Source: Euphorbia lathyris
Lineage: Eukaryota; Streptophyta; Magnoliopsida; Malpighiales; Euphorbiaceae
Length of the DNA: 64,000 nt
Reading direction: 5' to 3'
Assembly (NCBI RefSeq): GCF_963576675.1
Contig: NC_088917.1
Span: 12,862,001-12,926,000, forward strand
The notes below the pieces were generated by a model. That model was not told where the DNA came from and did not search any database. It saw only the letters and a list, made by a program, of their open reading frames with translations. Shown here piece by piece: positions 21,184-32,530 of this stretch; the first letter of the stretch is position 1, and each line of letters begins with the position of its first letter. The translations under genes and the position numbers were made by a program.

Positions 21184-24100
21184 ATGGAGAAAATTAGAAG
21201 AGCTTCACATGCTGGTTCCTGGTACACTGATAATCGTAAGTCTCTTCCTACTTACATTTCGAAGCTTTCTACAAGAATCGAAAGCGAAAGAAAAATACTA
21301 ACTATGCATGTAAAATTGAAGCTAATCGATAATCTATGTATGCGTAATTAGTATTTTGGAATTGGGATTCAATGTTTGATTCTGTTCTAGAAGAACTAAG
21401 CGGAAACCCCTTTTTAGGTAATTTAGGGTTGAAGCTAATCTTGTTGGAACTCTAATTGTGCAGCTAATGTATTTCCTAATCAGTTCATGATTGTTTTTTT
21501 TTTGGTTTACCCTTTGAAGTGAAATCAAAATGTCTGATTTTGCTGTTTTAGTAGCTTAGCAGTTTTTGTACCACTGATAGTGATTCCCCTGAAGCCCAGT
21601 TCAAGGTTGTGTTTTTCACAGTGACGGATCCTGGATTCACTGAAAGGGTGTTTGTGGTGATAAATAGGCCAATGGTTTTTGGGGAAGTATCAATTTAGGC
21701 AGCAGTACAAAGTAGCATCAATATAGGTTAACCTTTAAAAGAGGTATCGTTTTAGGCCTCGAGAACAGATTGGACACGTCATTCTTATTACTCACTTCCG
21801 TTATCGATGCCTAAATTGGTACATTTTTTAAACGTTAAGCCTATATTGGTGCTATTTTGTACCTGAAGCCTAAATCGATATTTCCCCAAAAACCATAGGC
21901 CTATTCTGGTACCTTATCCCTAAAAAAATTAAAGCCCAATATACATTTTCCATTAGTGTTCGGTTTTTTCAGTGATCAGTGGGTGCTCAAGCTCCCTAGC
22001 TCCCCTAGATCCGTCCCTGATTGTTCGTTTTACCCTTTGTAGTCATTTCCTATGACGTGATGCATTTTCAGAATTGGATCAGTGCTAATCACATATTGGA
22101 TGAATCCCTAAAATTTTCTTGATCCTCTTCTAAGAGCTTTCAAAACTTATTTTTCCTTCTATTTAAGAAACTGTCTCATTTTATCGATAAACTTGTTTGG
22201 CTGTTCCAAGGTAATTGTCAAAAGAGTTTTTTCAAATTTTCGGTAACTTATGGCTAAAATTGATCTTGCTTGGAAACATCAGGTTAAATTTGTACTATCT
22301 CGTACATTAAGGCTAAATCTACACGTTTCCTAAAGTTGTAGGGTTAAATTTGGCCTTTATCCCTTTCTTTAATGTATATATGTAAACAAAATTAAACATG
22401 TATTCTTATAATTTAAAGAAAAAATTATAATATATCCATATATTTTGATTGTTTACAGGTTTCAGTTTCCTATGTGTGTATAAATCTCGTTTCCGGTTTT
22501 CTATTTTAGTGTTCGTATCAGTTTCCATTCCATGTAACATAAGTAACAGTTTTTGTATCATTGACAAATAATATTGGCTTGCTATTTAGCTAAAATTCTG
22601 GATGAAGAGCTTGATGGATGGCTCAAAGCAGCTTCCTTGGATAAATCTCCTGATGTTCGAGGCGTGATTGCTCCGTAAGCTTTTACTTCTTTATGTTACC
22701 CTTCTTCCGTTAATCCAAATATCACTTTTTTTATAACACTGGAACTTCAGGCATGCAGGTTACTCGTATTCAGGCCGTGCTGCTGCTTTTGCATTTGGAA
22801 ACATAGACCCGTCAAAAATGTATGTTTCCTTCTATTTTTTCTTTTGTTTTCCATGTTTGTGATTTATAAGACTAAATAATTTATTAGTCCCCATCTTTTT
22901 ACCTAACACACTGTTTAGTCCCCCTATTTTGAAAAACACATTATAAGATCCCTATCTTTTGTCAATATTAACGCCTCGGTCCTTCTGTCTAATTTTTTTA
23001 GCTTTTTAACCGTTATATTTGGCATAAACAGACAGCCGGAAAATAACAGAGTAACATGACCATTTTGCCTATATGTGAATATTGACAAAAGATAGGGACC
23101 TTATAATGTGTTTTTCAAAATAAGAGGACTAAACAGTGTGTTAGGTAAAAAGATAGGGACTAATAAATTATTTACCCTTTTTAATAAGGGAATGTGTTTT
23201 AAATGATATATGTAATCGAAATGTTAGTTCTTTCAGTTGCGTAACATGTTGCCTATATGTGAATTTTTTAATTTCAGTTCTCGGGTATTCTTGCTTGGTC
23301 CGTCTCACCATTATTACACTCCAAAATGTGCGCTTTCAGCAGCAACAATATATAGGACACCAATTGGAGACTTGCCTGTTGATCTGGAAGGTACAGTGTT
23401 TATGCATAAGATCGAGATGCATACAACATTGCTAACTTTTAATGCTTGAATTTTTTGACCCGCGATTTTGTTCTTTTATCATTTGGCTTATTATTTGATC
23501 TTAATTCATTATTTTTTTACGCATTTGGAATTTTGGCACTAAGTTGATCAACAAATGTGGAATTATATATTAAGTGTTTGTTTTTCGAGGTTTTATATGT
23601 CATACTCGTCGTGGGTAGCTTGTCTTTGTTATGCTAGTTTTGGGTAATTTGATATATATTTACCTTTTTCAGTCATTGAGGAACTTAAAGCTACTGGGAA
23701 ATTTGAGTTAATGGATATGCGAGTCGATGAAGCTGAACATAGCATGGAAATGCACTTGCCTTATCTAGCTAAAGTATTTGAAGGGTATTTTACGCTTTCC
23801 TGTAAATCTTCATATGTTTTGTTATCTGTTGGTATCTGTTGGTAGCTTACGTTTTTCCTATGTTCATACAGGCATCAGGTAAAAGTTGTACCCATATTGG
23901 TCGGTGCTGTCAACGCCGAGAATGAGGCTATGTTTGGCCAGTTGTTAGCAAAATATGTAGATGATCCAGCCAATTTCTTTTCCGTTTCATCGGATTTTTG
24001 TCACTGGGGTTCTCGGTACGTACCAAATGCTATGAAGAGTTAAATTACGTTGGTTTCTGCATAACATTCCCTTAAATGTCCCCTCCAAGCGTTGAAGTAG

Positions 24101-26451
24101 CACGACTCTTTTTCTCGTCCATTGCAACCTCAAAAAACGTGCTACATCGTTTTACATGATCATGTAACAGTAACCGAGTCTGTTGTATGATTCGGTTTTA
24201 CGTTAGAAGAGTACATACCTCTTATTTGTAGGGTAAACTACACTAATGGTACCTGAACTTTACCTAGTTTACACTTTGGTACCTAGATTACATTTTGTCC
24301 CAAAAATATACCTGAAGTAACGATGACCGGACAATTTAGTATATTTTACCGGTTATGACCATTCAACGCGAGTTTCATGAGTTAATTACATTAATGGTAT
24401 CTAAACTTTACCATAATTCACACATCAGTACCTGGATTTTATTTTATCCTAAAAACATATCACAAGTAAAGGTGATTGAAAGGCTTAGTTCATTTGATCG
24501 GCTAGTGACCGGGTAACATGAACTAAACATTGAGACTCACCATACAGTCAATTAACATAAAATTATAATACTGTCATTTATAAATGACAGTATTATAATT
24601 TTATGTTAATTGAGTGTATGATGGGTCTCAATTTTTAATTTAAAATGGTCAAACTCGGGTTGATCAATCACTGGTCGGTCAAATGTACTAAAATATTGAG
24701 TCATCTTTACTTGAAGTGTATTTTTTGGACAAAATGAAATCTAGGTACAAAAATGTGAATTCGGGTAAAGTTCAGGTACCATCAGTGTAATTTACTCATC
24801 AAAATCGCATTGACAGACCATTAACCGGTAAAATATACTTAATTGTCCGGTCATCGTTACTTCGGATATATTTTTAAGACAAAATGTAACATAGGTACCA
24901 AAGTGTGAATTAGGGTAAGTTCAGGTAACATTGGTGTAATTTACTCTTGTATCCGTGAATCAAATTCAGAATCCTGTAGCTTGAAGTAATACTTTCTGAA
25001 CATTAAAGTGCTGATATCTCGAAGCCATATGATTAGTTCGCATAACTCATAATGATTTTTTACCTAATCAATTGAACGATACACCATCTTACGGATCTCC
25101 ATTTGATATTTATTCTGTGTTAGGTTCAATTACATGCACTATGACAAGAAATGTGGGGCTATACATAAATCTATTGAGGCATTGGACAAGATGGGCATGG
25201 ATATAATAGAAACCGGAGATCCCGACGCATTTAAACAGTATTTGCAGGAGTATGACAATACTATATGCGGACGCCATCCGATTAGCGTGTTCCTACATGT
25301 AAGTGTATTTCATTACTTTACAATATATAGTATGATAGTGAATGAAAGTTATACATCGAGAGGGCTTAATTGATCCATGATTTATGTTTCATCTTTCGCT
25401 TCTTTTGTTTCGAGAAATATAGCGATCATGTAATTAAGTGTCTACATTATTTCCCTCTCTAAATTCAGAGAAAAGTAGAAACATTTTAGCCATTAAAAAC
25501 TTACCCCGGATCCCCAAATATCCCGCAGGGATGAGGGACACGTGAGACTCCTCGTGGCCGGTCCTTCCCCAGGGCCCTGTGGTGTGTTTTTTATCCAGAT
25601 GGCATAGCCGGGGTCCGGCATTGAGCTGAGGATATCACTGTACCCCGAGAGACACGTGGGACTCCCTGTTGCTGGTCCCGTTCCGGGGTCTCCCAGGTCA
25701 ATTTTCCAAGGGCTACCACACCTAAAACTGCAAAAATCTTTATTTCTCAAACCGAGGCATCAATAGTGATTTTGTATACCATGAAGTAACACTAAAAATG
25801 GTCTAAGGCTCTGTTCTTTTTTACTGAAATTAAGTAAACCGAACTGAATGCTACTGACTGAAATAATAATATAATCCTTTAAAAATAGCAATAATTAAAA
25901 TAAAAAGCTTATAAAAATAATAATGGTTCTAATAATAATAATAATGATAATAATAAAAAAAATTATAATAAAAAATTATAATTATAATAAGTAATGATAA
26001 ATTACTGAACTGAAATTACTGAACTGAAATTACTGATACTGAAATTAAGTGACAAAGAACAGGGTCTAAGACTTTTAGTCTCAAAGAAAATTCACAAAAA
26101 GCCTGGGTCTGTGATATCCCGCGCTTGATGCTAGACCATGAAATACGGAGAGAAATCCCCACGGGTCACAAAAACGGACCCGATCCCAAGGGGGGCTGTC
26201 AACCTAGTAAATATTTCGTCGTTTTCTTACATTTCCTTGTCGATAACTATGCTTTCCCATTTGCATATTCAGCTATATAAAGTCGCTAACTTTTTCGACT
26301 TGCCGATTTTCTGTAATGATTCCAGATGTTAAAGCACAGCTCGATGAAGATAAGAATAAAGTTCCTGCGATACGAGCAGTCGAGTCATTGCAAAACAATG
26401 AGAGACAGCAGTGTAAGTTATGCATCTGCAGCAGCAAAGGTGGATGCTTAA
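21184..26451 (+). CDS. MEMO1: MEMO-family protein (AmmeMemoRadiSam B-like)
   Basis: Eight exons: 21184-21235, 22590-22674, 22751-22819, 23278-23390, 23673-23784, 23872-24015, 25124-25298 and 26326-26451. All introns are GT-AG and the phases join in frame, giving 291 aa, near the 297 of human MEMO1. It begins [14 protein letters not shown]. Conserved metal-site motifs are [18 protein letters not shown], the SDFCHWG segment and the CGRHPI cysteine; it ends [13 protein letters not shown]. Family members are cytosolic, bind iron or copper, and have been linked to redox control; the plant role is not settled. Introns 1, 3, 6 and 7 carry foldback elements, and intron 6 (about 1.1 kb) is almost wholly an inverted repeat. 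The coding sequence is intact. Confidence 0.93.
21619..22020. mobile_element. hAT-like element in MEMO intron 1 with a nested foldback
   Basis: Outer ends CAGTGACGGATCCTGG and CTAGATCCGTCCCTG are inverted copies of the CAGTGNCGGATCC type common in plant hAT MITEs. Inside, 21655-21925 is a second foldback with arms containing GGCCAATGGTTTTTGGGG against CCCCAAAAACCATAGGCC. No target duplication is clear. Confidence 0.6.
22867..23176. mobile_element. foldback MITE, family D, in MEMO intron 3
   Basis: Left arm AAATAATTTATTAGTCCCC...CACACTGTTTAGTCC and right arm GGACTAAACAGTGTGTTAGG...AATAAATTATTTACCC are near-perfect inverted copies. Relatives stand at 52557, 59388, 60717 and 62381. Confidence 0.75.
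24234..24943. mobile_element. nested foldback elements filling MEMO intron 6
   Basis: Outer arms run inward from GGGTAAACTACACTAATGG (24234) and outward to GGTGTAATTTACTC (about 24943). A second pair of arms (about 24378-24800) lies inside, and the centre is a perfect palindrome at 24548-24613. The arms keep complementary blocks such as TTTTGTCC and ACGATGACCGGAC, so the intron RNA could fold into a hairpin several hundred bases long. Confidence 0.78.
24548..24613. repeat. perfect 66-bp palindrome
   Basis: Two 33-base arms meet at 24580/24581 (CTGTCATTTA|TAAATGACAG) with no loop. Weaker pairing continues outward for about 20 bases on each side with few mismatches. Confidence 0.9.
25495..25740. 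repeat. G/C-rich duplicated block in MEMO intron 7
   Basis: Unusually G/C-rich for this window. Two diverged copies of a block with GACACGTGRGACTCC and a 'ggtccttccccaggg' or 'ggtcccgttccggggt' tail occur about 110 bases apart. A related G/C-rich stretch follows at 26100-26200. Origin unknown. Confidence 0.4.
25808..26062. mobile_element. hAT-type MITE in MEMO intron 7
   Basis: CTCTGTTCTTTTTTACTGA at the left and AAGTGACAAAGAACAG at the right are inverted. The 8-bp duplication GGTCTAAG occurs at 25800-25807 and 26063-26070. The interior is a poor AATAAT-rich sequence with repeated TTACTGAACTGAAA. Confidence 0.72.
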
Positions 26452-26697
26452 TAGAAAGATATGGTTGTATTGCAGAAACTAACATTATTCTAAAGTTTAA
26501 ATTAAAATGTATCATCTGACCGGAATTCGCCTGCGAAAATCGATCATGTTCTCCATTCCCTTGCACATAATAAAATTGCTGCCTGCATTTTCCTTGTGCA
26601 TTGCTGCTTTAGGCTTCTATTGTACCTGCAAATATGTCTTGATTGAGGAGTCATGGCAATTGAAGAAAGTGTAGTTATTGTTGCTATGCTATAATAG
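26452..26697 (+). other. 3' flank of the MEMO-like gene
   Basis: Probable 3' UTR. AATAAAAT at about 26568-26575 is a possible poly(A) signal. No gene is seen. Confidence 0.4.
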
Positions 26698-27189
26698 CAG
26701 AAGCGAATATAGCATTGGTCGGTTGGGGGCTGATTTTACACGTGCATGCATAGTGTTTTTTTTTTTTTTTTTTTGCTAAATCGAACTTGTTGAAAAAAAA
26801 TTCATGTATATATGTGTGATAATCTAAGTGGTCAAGAACCAATTTTTAAGTATCAAAACTTCTCAAAATTCAGTTACATTGTGTTTAAGATTCTTAACAT
26901 GTAAAAAAATTGTGTCTAATAGAAAAAATCGGATTTAGGAAAAATTTGGATTTAAGAAGGGTCTAATAGACAAAAAAAAAAAATAGAAATTTGGATTTAA
27001 GGATGTTCTAACTGGTTAGATTTATAAAGGGTCTAATAGTAAAAAAAAAAGAATAGAATTTTGGATTTAGAGAGTAATAGGCCAATTTTTTTTAGAATTT
27101 TGGATTTAGAGAATGTACAACAGGAGCTGGGTCGATTTTGGATGCTAATTCAACAATCCATCAAAATTTCTTGGAAATAGGAGACTTGA

Positions 27190-28262
27190 GCCTTGTTTGT
27201 TTGGGGGAAAATATTCTGTAGGAAAATATTTTCTCAATTTTCCAGTGTTTGTTTGGGCAGGAAAATAAGTCAAAAGAAAATAAGTGGCAAGTCAATGGAA
27301 AATGAAGGAAGAAATAAGGGAAACTGTTTTACCCTTTTGAAAAGGGTAAAACATTTTCCCCAAAAATATGCGTTTAGAGAAAAATGGGGAAAACATTAAA
27401 ATATGAAACACGAAAAAACATGAATAACGTGAAAACATTACAAAACACGAAAATATGAAAAAAAAACCCCGCAAAAACATGAAAAGGTGAACAAACGTGA
27501 AAAACACAAAAACGCAAAAAAAGCAAACACTTGAAAAAGCACAAAACATGAACAACGCGAATTATATAAAAACGTGAAAAATTAAAAAAAAAACACGAAG
27601 ACGTGAAAAAATACGAAAACACGAAAACGCGAAAAATGATAAAACACAAAAACGTGACAATAAGTGAAAAACGCGATAATCATGAAAATATGAAAAATGT
27701 AAACAAAACACGAAAACGTAAAAAACACAAGAACATGAAAAATACGAAAAACATGAAAACGTGAATAACACGAAAAAGTAACAAAGTGAGAAAAATAAAA
27801 AACGCGAAAAACAAGAAAACGTGAAAAAGGGAAAAACCGAAAAACTAAATGTGAAAACACGAAAAAATGAAGAAAAAATGCAAAAAACACACTAACGTTA
27901 ATAACACGAGAAAACGTACAAAAAATGCCAAAAATATGAAAAAACATTTTTCGTGTTTTTAACATTATTTTTTTTCACATTTTCGTGTTTTTCCACTTTT
28001 TTCCATGTTTTTAATATTTTTTTCCTTTTAGTGATTTTCGCATTTTCCACTTTTCGTGTTTTTAACAAATTTTCACATTTTTTTTTTTGTGTTTTTTCAC
28101 GTTTTTAGTGATTGGAAAATATTTTCCAGTGTTGTAGCCAAACACCGAAAAATATTTTCCAGTGTTGTTGCCAAACACAGAAAAATAATTTATTTTCCTG
28201 CATAATATTTTCTCTGCATAAAATTTTCCAGAACACAATATTTTCCCCCAAACAAATGGGGC
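27190..28262. mobile_element. foldback element with GTTTGTTTGGGGGAAAATATT ends and an internal array
   Basis: Left end GCCTTGTTTGTTTGGGGG is matched by CCCCCAAACAAATGGGGC at the right, and the sub-terminal GGAAAATATTTTC is repeated on both arms. Between the arms lies the array at 27390-28110. It is inserted in the hAT element 26698-28342. A small related piece is at 50640-50760. Confidence 0.7.
27390..28110. repeat. degenerate array of ACACGAAAAACGTGAAAA units
   Basis: About 550 bases of short A-rich units (AAAACACGAAAA, AAAACGTGAAAA, AACATGAAAA), followed from 27945 by the complementary form (TTTTTCGTGTTTTTAAC). Long frames in this block on the minus strand are Phe-rich repeat translations, not genes. 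Confidence 0.75.
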
Positions 28263-28599
28263 ATTGGAATCACCAGAACCTCAAATTTTGTGGAGACAGG
28301 AACCGAAACTACCTCTGATCATGGTGGTTTCGGCGGCCCCTGCATAATAGCTTACCTCAAGCACAAATTTGGACAAAAGAAAATGATATATGTGGACTTA
28401 ACGTAGATTATAAAAAATAGAATCGGTCGGTCTGGTCTATTTCGTCTATTAATATTAATTATTAAATATATAAATTAATATTATTTATTAAATATATATT
28501 TATATATTGTAGTTTATAAAATAAAAAATATATAAATATAATTTTTTTATTTAAATATGGATTTCAATTTGTATTATTAATTTTTAAGTTAATTTTAAA

Positions 28600-29645
28600 T
28601 AAAAAAGTTTGTGGTTTTATGTTTTTGCAGATCAGTATCTGTAGTTTTTTTTTTTTACAAAACAAATCTTGTAGTTAGTATTTTTAGCCATTTTGGGTGA
28701 ACTTTGTCAAATTTGGCTGATAACGACTTGCAAAATGAAATTTTTTAAGAATTGAAGTTGATTGGTATTATATTTACTATAGAACCATATTTTTTAATTT
28801 TTTAAAATCATCATTTTTAGAGTTTTTACTCTCTAAACATCAATTTTTCTTCTCATAAAAAACAATACCTAAATGACCTCAAATCTAAAAAGTTGAAGAA
28901 TTAAAGTTGTTTAAAATATCATTTAATTCTTGAAAATTTTCATTTTGACGTCGTTATCGGCCAAATTTGACAAAATTAACCCAAAATGAAAATTTAGCAA
29001 ACCATATGGTTTGGTTTATAATAATAATAAAAAAAACCATATATTCCCATCTGCAAAAACGTAAAACCACATAGGTTTTATTTGAAATTAACCGAAAATT
29101 AATTATTAAATATATATTTATATAGTATTGTAATTTATGAAATAAAAAATACATAAATATATATTTTTTTATTTGGGTTAATTTCAAATAATACCTCTAT
29201 GGTTTTACGATTTTGCAGATCGGTACTTTAGTTTTTTTTTTTTGGTTACAAAACAAACATTATGGTTGGTATCATTAATAATTTTGGATTGATTTTATAA
29301 AATTTGGTCGATAACGATCTCAAAATGAAATTTTTCAAAAATTAAAGTTGTTTAGTATCATATTTACTATAGAACCACATCTTTTATTTTTCAAAATCAT
29401 AATTTTTTAGATCTTTCTCTCTCTAATCATTAACTTTCTTTATCCTAAAAAAACACCACCTAAATGACATCAAACCTAAAAAAATTGAAGAATTAAAGTT
29501 ACTTATAATATCATTTAATTCTTGAAAATTTTCGTTTTGAAGTTGTTATCCCAAAATGACTAATGATACTAACTATATGGTTTATTTTGTAGCAAACAAA
29601 AAAAAAAAAAAAACTCACAAATACCGATCCGAAAAAATGTGGTAA
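28600..29645. mobile_element. two foldback MITEs of family C side by side
   Basis: 28600-29095 and 29175-29645 each start near TGGTTTTAYGTTTTTGCAGAT or TGGTTTTACGATTTTGCAG, and fold back onto arms with CATTTAATTCTTGAAAATTTTC. Both share the GATAACGAYYT and AACCATATYTTTTAATTTT segments. No gene is present. Confidence 0.65.
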
Positions 29646-29876
29646 TTATTAAGGTAGCTAAAGAAGCAAGAATTTTAGCCAACCAAACTCTTTTAGATCA
29701 TTCGGATTGATACGTCAATATAATTGGTTTAGCCTATCAAAGCAAGGAATCATTATTTTGTTGATAAATGGGAGAGTTGTGGTACAATTTCACCCTCAAT
29801 TTGTTAAATTTTTTTTAACAAATTTAAGACATAATACTCATTTACCTCCCTCAATTAAGACCTTAGGCTATTAAAA
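29646..29876. other. AT-rich DNA before the MULE
   Basis: No gene. It ends with the target duplication CTATTAAAA (29868-29876). Confidence 0.5.
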
Positions 29877-29998
29877 GGGAAAATTACAAAACGGGGTTAA
29901 ATGGGAGTCCCATTTACATTTTAAGACCCATTATCAACCAACTTACATATATAGACTATACCCTTAAAACTTTCCGGAAATGCCCTTCATATATATAT
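29877..29998. repeat. left terminal inverted repeat of the MULE
   Basis: Shares blocks with the right end read inward: ATGGGAG(T/G)CCCATTTA, ACATATATAGACT and CCCTTCATATATATA. Confidence 0.88.
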
Positions 29999-30344
29999 TA
30001 GAACTTTTGCATTTCATCCCTAAACCATTCGCGAAACTTGAACGACGAACACCAAAAATCTCGAACGACGAACATCTTCAACACCTCCAATCTTTACATT
30101 TCTTCTTCCAGCGACTTCCAACCGATTCCAATGGCAAGAACCAGCAAGAAGGTATGTTATTTTGTGATTTCTGATTAGGTTTTAACGCTTCTATTCCTAT
30201 ACTACGGTGATTTTACTTCTCATGCGATTTAGAAGTAGAGTTTGCAAATTTATTGTGTTTTTTCGTTGGTTCATAGCTTCATTTTGTTATAATGATACTT
30301 AGAAATAGTTAAAATCAGTTGGGGGGACCAAATTTTACATAATC

Positions 30345-30492
30345 GACCAGTTCGCGAATATGAGTTTACTCCGCGAAGAGCAAAATCTGCGAAGTAAACT
30401 CATGTCCACGAAGCAGTCGATGCATATGCTATTGTTCCGCATATGCGAAGTCGCGAATGCGCTTGTCAGTTCGCGAATGTCATATTCGTGAA
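30345..30492. repeat. TTCGCGAA cluster 1, in intron 1 of the Ulp1-like gene
   Basis: Two exact TTCGCGAA palindromes plus CCGCGAAG, CTGCGAAG, CATATGCGAAG and TTCGTGAAG variants lie within 150 bases. The interval between MULE exons 1 and 2 is otherwise AT-rich. Confidence 0.8.
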
Positions 30493-32109
30493 GTGAGTAT
30501 TTACTTGACTAATTTGATATACTTTATGATTTGGAAGGGTGATCATTCTAAGTCTAATTCCAAAAAGAGGAAGAGGACATCAAAGACACTTAAGAAGAGT
30601 ATCAAAGACACGTTTAGGTACCCCTACGCCTATGATACGAGAGCTACTATCACAGTTCGTTCTGATGCTGAGGTGATGAAGAAAGTGAAACAAAGATTAT
30701 CCACAGTGCAGTTGGCCATGTTCAGGAAAACATGTTTTGGGCATTTGGTGGACTTCGAAGTGTATTCGTTGTCCTCTCCTCTATGCCATGGGGTTCTTAC
30801 AATGGAGATCAATCCGAAAGAGGGTAAATCCGGAGAAATGTGGTTCTAAATCAATGGTGTTGAAGTGAAATTCGGTCAACGTGAATTCGCACTCGTAACC
30901 GGATTGAGACTAGGTGATCCGTTACCAATTTTTAAACGGATGAGCAATTATAAAGGGAAAACAGATTGAGGAATCTCTATTTTGGAGGTAGAGAGAGCAT
31001 AAATCACAAAGATATATTCGATACCTTCTTAGAGACTAATTGGGAAAAAAAATAACGATGATGCGGTGGCAATGGCTATGTTGTTCGTTATACAAAGGTT
31101 CCTACTCACAACTGATGCAGTGAAAAAGGTTGATGACAATATCATCAACCTAACTGATTTCCCGACTGTATTTAACTTGTTTCCATGGGGTGTGCCTGCT
31201 TGGAATGAGTTATACAAGACGATGGGATGTGGGATCCCATGAAGGAAGAAGGCATTTGACGCGTACAACGCGGAAGGAAAGAAGAAGGCCGTCCCATATC
31301 AGCTTCATGGATTAGCACAAGCGTTCCATATATGTTTCCTATATTCATGTGATTTACTTAATCTTAGATTTCAACTGTAATGATTTTTATTTAATACTTT
31401 GTAGGCTTGGATACTGGAGATATTGCGTGCACCCCCTAAATACTATTTGAGGAGACCAAAGAACGTGTACCCTCGTATATGTCGGTGGATAAGTGCAAAG
31501 AATATAACTTTCTTAGAAGCTGAAGAAATATTTAAGGTAAGTACATATGTCTTGTGTACAGAATTAATGTGTGCTTTGGATGTAAGTAACATGTGCTTAT
31601 GGAGTTGGGTTTGATTTTTCATGTTTTCAGTCAGCTGATGTGCAAGCATCTAAACTTGTTATCGAGGAAGACGAGGCAAAGTGCGATTGGTATGCGCCAA
31701 TGAAGGATTATTTTGATGGGAAAGCTGTAGACCTTGACCTTGATGTGTTATTTGCACCTTATAAGGGGTCTGAGCTAAGTCAAGAAGAGGAGAACAATGA
31801 GGAAGAGAATGAGGTACATAATGAGGAAGAGAATGTTGTAGAGAGTGAGGAAGAGAATGTTGTAGGTAATCAGGGCGAAGAGGATGTTGGAAATGAGGAG
31901 GAAGAGTATGTTTATATAGATGAGGAGGACATAATTAGAAACGAGAAGAGGTGTAAGAAGAAGAATGAAGTGAATGTACAGGCAAATGAGGAAGAAGAAA
32001 GGAAGGCAAGGATGCGGGAGAGATTTGAAATGTTGAAGGTGGAACTTAAAGATTCATTGGCAGATGAATTCGAGCGGAAGATGAGATCGGAGTTCAATGA
32101 GTGTAATAG

Positions 32110-32530
32110 GCGGGAGAGAGTGGAGTTGAAGGAGGAGTTGATGGCAGAGTTGAAGGTGGAGTTTAGGGAGGAATTGAGGGCAGAGTTGAAGGTGGAGTTA
32201 AAGGGAGAGTTGAGGGCGGAGTTGAAGGAGGAGTTGATGGCGGATCTACGGGCTGTGAGTAAGGCAGATCGGATGGGAGAGCGTCTTGGATGTGATATGT
32301 ATACTAATTTCGACTTTGTGGGGGAAATAGGTGGGGATGTGGGGGAGGCGAACGTTGTAGAAGAGCATGGTGCGGAACATAGTGAAGAAGAAAAGAAGAA
32401 TGAAGACCAGGATAGGAAAGAAGATCAGAGTAGAGTAGATAAGAAGGAAGAGGGTGAGAGGAAGGAAGAGCAGTGTGGAGAGGATAAGAAAGAAGAGGGT
32501 GAGAGGAAGGAGGAGCAGTGTGGGGAGGTG
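32110..32530 (+). repeat. coding minisatellites in the Ulp1-like gene
   Basis: 32120-32250 repeats a 12/24-base unit (GAGTTGAAGGWGGAG-like) coding ELKEEL heptad-like repeats. 32440-32525 holds two copies of a 42-base unit coding KKEEGERKEEQCGE. Confidence 0.75.

Larger units (their letters stand above)
26698..28342. mobile_element. hAT-type non-autonomous element
   Basis: Ends CAGAAGCGAATATAGC and GGCGGCCCCTG, flanked by TATAATAG (26690-26697) and CATAATAG (28343-28350), an 8-bp duplication with one change. It is a relative of 8929-9446 in the opposite orientation. It carries a T run at 26758-26774, short 'tttggattta' repeats, and the later insertion 27190-28262. Confidence 0.72.

Noticed and set aside
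27292..27965. Overlapping Phe-rich minus-strand frames up to 127 codons
   Set aside because: They translate the A-rich tandem array. The composition is purely that of the repeat and all frames are partly open.
27390..28110. CRISPR-like array
   Set aside because: Units are short, degenerate, without unique spacers, and the genome is a plant nucleus.
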